From NCBI GenBank assembly GCA_022574115.1, contig JACZSS010000058.1, forward strand, positions 1 through 9,406: DNA of 9,406 nt, read 5' to 3'. Position numbers and translations under genes: made by a program. The notes below the pieces were generated by a model that worked only from the letters and a program-made list of their open reading frames with translations, was not told the origin of the DNA and searched no databases. Source of the stretch: Candidatus Heimdallarchaeota archaeon. GTDB taxonomy: Archaea > Asgardarchaeota > Heimdallarchaeia > Heimdallarchaeales > Kariarchaeaceae. This document shows positions 6,116 through 9,406 of the stretch, piece by piece; the first letter of the stretch is position 1, and every line of letters begins with the position of its first letter.

Positions 6116-6143
6116 TTTTGTTACCTATGTAAGGGTAACAAAA
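6116..6143. repeat. Perfect 10-bp inverted repeat: operator or bidirectional terminator
   Basis: TTTTGTTACC and GGTAACAAAA flank an 8-nt spacer (6126-6133). It lies 56 nt beyond the stop of the 6200-6520 gene and 6 nt upstream of the TATA box of the 49-codon gene. On the plus strand it is followed by TAATTTT. It could be a terminator hairpin for the genes running in from either side, or a dimeric regulator site just upstream of TATA, the usual position for an archaeal activator. The sequence alone does not decide. Confidence 0.6.
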
Positions 6144-6199
6144 TAATTTTAAGTTACGCGTGTGAGTTGAAATGTAAGATTTGGATATTGAAGTAACTA

Positions 6200-6520
6200 T
6201 TATGGTTTGGAATCTTCTAGTCCTATTAGAATAACCTCTAACATTTTCAACTCATCTTCACTAACACCATCAGAGACTGAGGCTATATCCCATGCATCAT
6301 TTAAGATTTGTTGCTTTAAACCATCAAGTGTGTCTGATTCCTCCTCAGTGATAATCCCATCGGCTTTTGCGTCATCCAGTGCTTGATCATAAACCAGTAG
6401 ATTGATTTGGACAGCTTCCAATATTTCAGCTTCTTCAGGGGTTATTTTTCCGTCAGCTAAGGCAGCTTTTGTTACAGCCGCAACCACATCCTGTAGTTTT
6501 GCATCGTCAGTGTTAACCAT
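6200..6520 (-). CDS. Small acidic three-repeat 'DG-I-T-E' helical protein (copy B), TerB-like, function unknown
   Basis: A 106-residue acidic protein with three intact turn motifs in regular array: ADGKITPEE (D23), ADGIITEEE (D54) and SDGVSEDE (D84), spaced 31 and 30 residues, each joining predicted helices. It aligns from residue 1 without gaps to the protein at 3874-4209, in which only the first DG is kept, so copy B looks closer to the ancestral form. The motif resembles TerB-like domains (ADGxIsxxE) but I cannot assign the family firmly. There is no signal peptide or membrane helix. ATG at 6518-6520 has a TATA-like box 23-31 nt upstream. The gene follows the Lys/Glu-rich membrane protein on the same strand, 76 nt away, and probably has its own promoter. 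The function is unknown; protein binding or metal-dependent sensing would be guesses. Confidence 0.88.
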   Translation of the reverse strand: MVNTDDAKLQDVVAAVTKAALADGKITPEEAEILEAVQINLLVYDQALDDAKADGIITEEESDTLDGLKQQILNDAWDIASVSDGVSEDELKMLEVILIGLEDSKP

Positions 6521-6542
6521 ACATTATTTAGACCCGTAGTTT

Positions 6543-6551
6543 CTTAAATTT
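6543..6551 (-). promoter_or_regulatory. TATA-like box of the 6200-6520 gene
   Basis: AAATTTAAG on the minus strand, 23-31 nt before the ATG, with no Shine-Dalgarno following. A second AT-rich candidate, TTTATTAT, lies about 50 nt upstream of the ATG. Leaderless-type prediction from spacing. Confidence 0.4.
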
Positions 6552-6596
6552 GACTACCAAGCTAAGATAATAAATCGAAAATTGAAATCTGTTGTC

Positions 6597-7238
6597 TTAT
6601 TCATCCAATTCCACAACTCTGTTCTTGGCTGAAATGATCGAACCACCAAAATACAACAAAGTAGTAAAGCTGAAAATCATTCTAGAGTTGCCCTGTAAAA
6701 AGAAAAATGTATCCGGAGATAAAAGATCTATAATAAGAAAAATTGGACCGACAAACAATCCAATTGTTATTATGATGGAAATGATCAGAGTTCTTGGCTT
6801 ATGCTCTTTTGTAATGATTTGAGAGGCAAGATCTTCGAGTGTTTCTGAGGTATCCAAGTCTGACTGTTCTTTGTATTGAGTTTCTGAAGATGGGTTAACC
6901 GGTGATTCTTCCGTTGCTTCCAATTTTTTGGGTTCGGTTTGTTCTTTTACTTGTACAGGATCTCGTTTGGTGTGGTCTTTTATTTCAGGTCGTCCTGGTT
7001 TAGCTTCTTTTTGTGTTTTTACCTGTTCTAGTTTACTTTCTTCTTTTACTTCAGCTGGTTCTCGTTTGGTCTCCTTCACCGGATCACTTAGTTGTCTATC
7101 CTGTTTGGAGTTCGGAGGTTCAGAAGGTTTCTGAGGATTGAGGTGGAGATTTTTGCTATCATCCGCAGTTTCAGGGTGTGTTTTTTCCTTATCCCCAACT
7201 TCCTGTCCCTCTGAATTTTTATCGTTTTCTTCAGACAT
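6597..7238 (-). CDS. Lys/Glu-rich disordered protein with two C-terminal membrane helices, function unknown
   Basis: The product is 213 residues from ATG at 7236-7238. Residues 1-148 are low-complexity, dominated by K, E, P, Q and S, and surely disordered. They include two copies of an 11-residue unit, TKREPAEVKEE (57-67) and TKRDPVQVKEQ (90-100). Two membrane helices follow at about 150-172 (TLIISIIITIGLFVGPIFLIIDLL) and 185-203, with a short tail ending VVELDE. A long soluble N-terminal arm anchored by a C-terminal hairpin is therefore predicted; positive residues before helix 1 (KEHKPR) put the arm in the cytoplasm. A TTG nine codons upstream keeps the frame open, but a TATA-like box 24-32 nt before the ATG overlaps it, favouring the ATG. 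I recognise no family. An adaptor or tether between membrane and cytoplasm is speculation. Confidence 0.8.
   Translation of the reverse strand: MSEENDKNSEGQEVGDKEKTHPETADDSKNLHLNPQKPSEPPNSKQDRQLSDPVKETKREPAEVKEESKLEQVKTQKEAKPGRPEIKDHTKRDPVQVKEQTEPKKLEATEESPVNPSSETQYKEQSDLDTSETLEDLASQIITKEHKPRTLIISIIITIGLFVGPIFLIIDLLSPDTFFFLQGNSRMIFSFTTLLYFGGSIISAKNRVVELDE
6939..7070 (-). repeat. Two-copy internal repeat in the Lys/Glu-rich protein
   Basis: Two 33-bp units (7038-7070 and 6939-6971) start exactly 99 bp apart and encode TKREPAEVKEE and TKRDPVQVKEQ. The DNA is also similar (ACCAAACGAGA and AAGTAAAAGAA are shared), so this is a real duplication and not only biased composition. It points to growth of the disordered arm by tandem duplication. 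Confidence 0.55.
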
Positions 7239-7261
7239 CGATAATTTAGATATAATCTGAA

Positions 7262-7270
7262 TCAATAAAA
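7262..7270 (-). promoter_or_regulatory. TATA-like box of the Lys/Glu-rich membrane protein gene
   Basis: TTTTATTGA on the minus strand, 24-32 nt before ATG 7238. Its place decides between that ATG and the upstream TTG (7263-7265), which lies within the box itself. Confidence 0.45.
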
Positions 7271-7334
7271 TGTTACGTACAGATATTTTTCACATTCACT
7301 AATTCTTGACATGAATTAACAATCGTCAATTAAT

Positions 7335-8078
7335 CTAAACAAAAATATCCTTTTGAGCAAGAAGTGCTTCAGCTGTTGTCCATTCGATGCGATAATCCCG
7401 CGCCATCAGTTGAAGAGCTTTCTCTGCTTCTTGTCTGACGAAAAGATTATCATCAGTCTTGAGTGTGATTACCAGCTTTTCAACAGTCTTTGGTGAGGCA
7501 AACCATCCAAGTATTTCAGCGGCTTTTTGACGGACTTCCCAGTCTTCATCTGACGTTAACAAGTTGTAAACAACTTCGAGTGTAGATTTGTCTCTAAATT
7601 TGTGCAAAGCACGTAACATATCTTTTCGAACATAACTTTCTGGTTCGCGCTGAATTGCTTGTAATATTTCAGGAATGGCTTCCTTTGCCTTGAGATCAGC
7701 TAAAGACAAAGCTGCACTTGCCCGACCGAAATCCCAATCATCATTTTTCATGAATTCAATAAGGGCTTGCGTAGCACTTGGATCTTTAATTTTACCTAGA
7801 GATTCGACTGCTTCGTTTCGGGCATAATGAAACGAATCTTGGTTCATACATTTGATTAATGCACCTACCGCTCCTGGATTTTCCAGTAAACCTAAGGCTT
7901 CTGCGCTATCCCTACGCACAAAATCATGATCATCATGTAACATGGCTTGAATTAAAGGTTGTAGCGCCTTATCATCCCCAATATCACCTAGATCTAAGCT
8001 GGCTTTTGCTCTGTCCCAAGGATTTTCTCCGAATTCTAATGTATCAATCAACTCATCGACAGATGGCAATCGAATCAA
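7335..8078 (-). CDS. HEAT-repeat protein (PBS-lyase type), seven units
   Basis: The 247-residue protein is almost entirely HEAT-like repeats of the PBS-lyase type. Seven units each carry an arginine at the same place, at residues 23, 55, 87, 119, 151, 183 and 215, exactly 32 apart with no insertions, in contexts such as DFVRRDSAEALGLL and WEVRQKAAEILGWF. It should fold into a right-handed helical solenoid that binds proteins. Such proteins are scaffolds or, less often, lyases or hydroxylases; no catalytic residues are evident, so a scaffold role is the cautious reading. No ATG precedes the first repeat. TTG at 8076-8078 is the earliest in-frame candidate after a stop, and a TTG three codons later is a second possibility. 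It lies 57 nt after coaBC on the same strand with no clear promoter between, so cotranscription is likely. Confidence 0.88.
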   Translation of the reverse strand: MIRLPSVDELIDTLEFGENPWDRAKASLDLGDIGDDKALQPLIQAMLHDDHDFVRRDSAEALGLLENPGAVGALIKCMNQDSFHYARNEAVESLGKIKDPSATQALIEFMKNDDWDFGRASAALSLADLKAKEAIPEILQAIQREPESYVRKDMLRALHKFRDKSTLEVVYNLLTSDEDWEVRQKAAEILGWFASPKTVEKLVITLKTDDNLFVRQEAEKALQLMARDYRIEWTTAEALLAQKDIFV

Positions 8079-8135
8079 GTTTCTGAGAAGATCTGATTAC
8101 TAAATGCTTGTGATATTTGAAGTCATACTTTTCCA

Positions 8136-9380
8136 CTAGATCAAATCTTTTGTGTGAGAAATTATTTTCATAACCAAGTTAGCTTTGAAATCACGGTATC
8201 CAGCAACCACTCCATCCTCATTTATTACAATGATGCTATTTTTGTCCGATTCGAAACCTCCCTCCGGATTCGATAAATCGTTGGCAATTACAAGGTCAGC
8301 TTTGGTTTTTACTAATTTTGCTTTGGCGCGTTTAGTTAATTCGGTTTTAGTAATGTTCCATTCAGCCTTGAATACTACTAATTTAGAATTTGGGAAATTT
8401 TTTTTAATTTGATCTGAGAGTTTTATGGTTGGGACTAGCTCAAAACTTCTCTCAGACCCACTCTTTATCTTACCTTTTGAAATCTGCTTTGCCTTGAAAT
8501 CAGCCATCGCAGCGGAAAGAATTACAATAGAATCTGGATGTTTCATCAGAATTCGCAGAACTTCGTCAGTCATTTCTTGAGTAGACTGAACGTCAATTTT
8601 ATCCAGTCCTCGGGGAATGTGTAAGCTGGAAGGACCCATTACAAGCTTAACCTCTGCCCCTTGTAGTTGAGCTTCCTTAGCCAGTTCGATCCCAGTTAGC
8701 CCAGAAGAGGCATTTGATATAAACCTTACTTGATCTAAATATTCTCTTGTCGGACCTCCGGTCACAATTACGTGAGATCCCACCAAGTTCTTCTCGGTTA
8801 AGACATCAACTGCCTCAAAAATGATGTCAGAGATTTCTGGGGCTTTTGCTTTACCCTCACTCATTTGAGGTTCAATTATATGAATTCCCCATCCCCTCAA
8901 TGTATTTAGTCCCGCCTTGATTGCAGGTGAATTAATTAGATCTTCATGAGCGACACATAGAATCATGATCGGAATACCCTTCCCATTCAATGATGAAGCA
9001 ATCAAGGTAACTGGAGTATCCGCGATACCTGCTGCCAATTTTGCGACGGTATTTGTAGTGGTCGGAGTGATGAGCATCAGGTCCACTGGATCATTCATAA
9101 CCCCTGCAAGGCTTATGTGTTCAAGTTTACCGGTCACTTGCATAATCGGCTCAATTCCAGTAGCCCACCACATCAAATCCTTACCAATAAATCTAGTCGC
9201 TTCTTTGGACATTACGGGGATGACTGTTGCACCGAGTCGAATTAACTCCCGAGCAATCATCGGGGATAAAAAAGAAGCTACACTTCCCGTGACGCCTAAT
9301 ACAATTCTCTTTCCTTTTAATCGAGAACAGTTCGAACCAAGTATTCTAGTGCTTGGGTGTCTGAAATCAGCATTAAACAA
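8136..9380 (-). CDS. coaBC: Bifunctional phosphopantothenoylcysteine decarboxylase / phosphopantothenate-cysteine ligase
   Basis: CoaBC makes 4'-phosphopantetheine for coenzyme A in two steps: CoaB joins cysteine to 4'-phosphopantothenate using a nucleotide, and CoaC decarboxylates the product with FMN. The N-terminal CoaC domain (about 23-195) shows KRIVLGVTGSVASF (24-37), the catalytic histidine in LEHISLA (H88) and the flavin-binding PTTTNTVAKLAAGIAD (106-121). The CoaB domain (about 200-414) shows TGGPTREYLDQVRFISNASSG (207-227), AAMADFKAK, KIK (304-306) and ANDLSNPEGGFESDKN. The 414-residue length is normal. The start is TTG at 9378-9380, supported because the archaeal N-terminal segment HPSTRILGSNCSRLKG is retained and no ATG precedes residue 41. 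Oddity: the usual PAM(N/H) of the CoaC active site reads CVAH (142-145). Its promoter lies beyond the right edge. Confidence 0.94.
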   Translation of the reverse strand: MFNADFRHPSTRILGSNCSRLKGKRIVLGVTGSVASFLSPMIARELIRLGATVIPVMSKEATRFIGKDLMWWATGIEPIMQVTGKLEHISLAGVMNDPVDLMLITPTTTNTVAKLAAGIADTPVTLIASSLNGKGIPIMILCVAHEDLINSPAIKAGLNTLRGWGIHIIEPQMSEGKAKAPEISDIIFEAVDVLTEKNLVGSHVIVTGGPTREYLDQVRFISNASSGLTGIELAKEAQLQGAEVKLVMGPSSLHIPRGLDKIDVQSTQEMTDEVLRILMKHPDSIVILSAAMADFKAKQISKGKIKSGSERSFELVPTIKLSDQIKKNFPNSKLVVFKAEWNITKTELTKRAKAKLVKTKADLVIANDLSNPEGGFESDKNSIIVINEDGVVAGYRDFKANLVMKIISHTKDLI

Positions 9381-9406
9381 TACCTAAGTTCTAATTAGCT
9401 ATCAAA

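Noticed and set aside
6087..6146. AGGAGGT followed by a 12-codon plus-strand ORF (ATG 6108 to TAA 6144) running through the palindrome
   Set aside because: Spacing from AGGAGGT to ATG is 14 nt, and the ORF is very short and mostly composed of the inverted repeat. A coincidence is more likely, although AT-rich sequence does lie at TATA distance.
6200..6520. EF-hand calcium-binding sites in the DG-repeat proteins
   Set aside because: The DGxIT-EE part resembles an EF-hand loop, but the required acidic residues at loop positions 1 and 3 are missing in all repeats.
7275..7334. Short minus-strand frame (MSRISECEKYLYVTFY) after the HEAT gene
   Set aside because: Only 16 codons, no TATA-like box at the right distance and no ribosome-binding site.
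8965..9387. 140-codon plus-strand open frame opposite coaBC
   Set aside because: It is antisense to a clearly conserved gene, with hydrophobic shadow-like composition and no family resemblance.
1..9406. Mobile elements, CRISPR arrays, defence or toxin-antitoxin systems
   Set aside because: I saw no transposase or integrase motifs, no regularly spaced direct repeats, no terminal inverted repeats and no recognisable toxin-antitoxin pair.

Overview
The window is from an AT-rich archaeon. The evidence is an archaeal-type uS13-uS4-uS11 cluster, ribosomal protein eL34, an archaeal cytidylate kinase, a DUF106/EMC3-type membrane insertase and an archaeal-style CoaBC. The ribosomal proteins resemble those of Asgard and TACK archaea, and a Heimdallarchaeia-like source is my guess. 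No rRNA or multi-protein phylogeny is available here to fix the phylum. I see no mobile element, CRISPR array, integrase or confirmed tRNA.

Layout, left to right. Positions 1-924 (minus) hold most of a DUF354 predicted glycosyltransferase, cut by the left edge and 4 nt behind a class V aminotransferase (929-2074, minus). Next comes the minus-strand operon rps13-rps4-rps11 (3701 to 2160). The usual rpoD/rpl18e/rpl13/rps9 continuation is absent. A small acidic repeat protein (3874-4209, minus) is divergent from DUF106 (4347-4988), which is followed by rpl34e and cmk (5098-5921, plus). The gap after cmk contains a previously easy-to-miss 49-codon minus-strand ORF (5929-6078) with a well-placed TATA-like box and a perfect 10-bp-arm inverted repeat just upstream. 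A second acidic repeat protein (6200-6520, minus), colinear with the first, follows. Then come a Lys/Glu-rich protein with two C-terminal membrane helices (6597-7238, minus), a seven-unit HEAT-repeat protein (7335-8078, minus) and coaBC (8136-9380, minus).

Together these genes cover translation (uS13, uS4, uS11, eL34), nucleotide supply (CMP kinase), coenzyme A synthesis (CoaBC), membrane-protein insertion (DUF106) and amino-acid or surface-sugar chemistry (aminotransferase, DUF354). Several small proteins of unknown function lie between them.

A consistent expression pattern is visible. Most genes that begin a transcription unit have an AT-rich TATA-like box about 20-32 nt before the start codon and no Shine-Dalgarno sequence, as expected for leaderless mRNAs. 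Clear ribosome-binding sites appear mainly inside the ribosomal operon (rps11, weaker at rps4). Five genes appear to start with GTG or TTG. The window is largely housekeeping. Its less ordinary content is the pair of DG-repeat paralogues, the 49-codon ORF with its palindrome, and the perfect palindrome in the DUF106 promoter.
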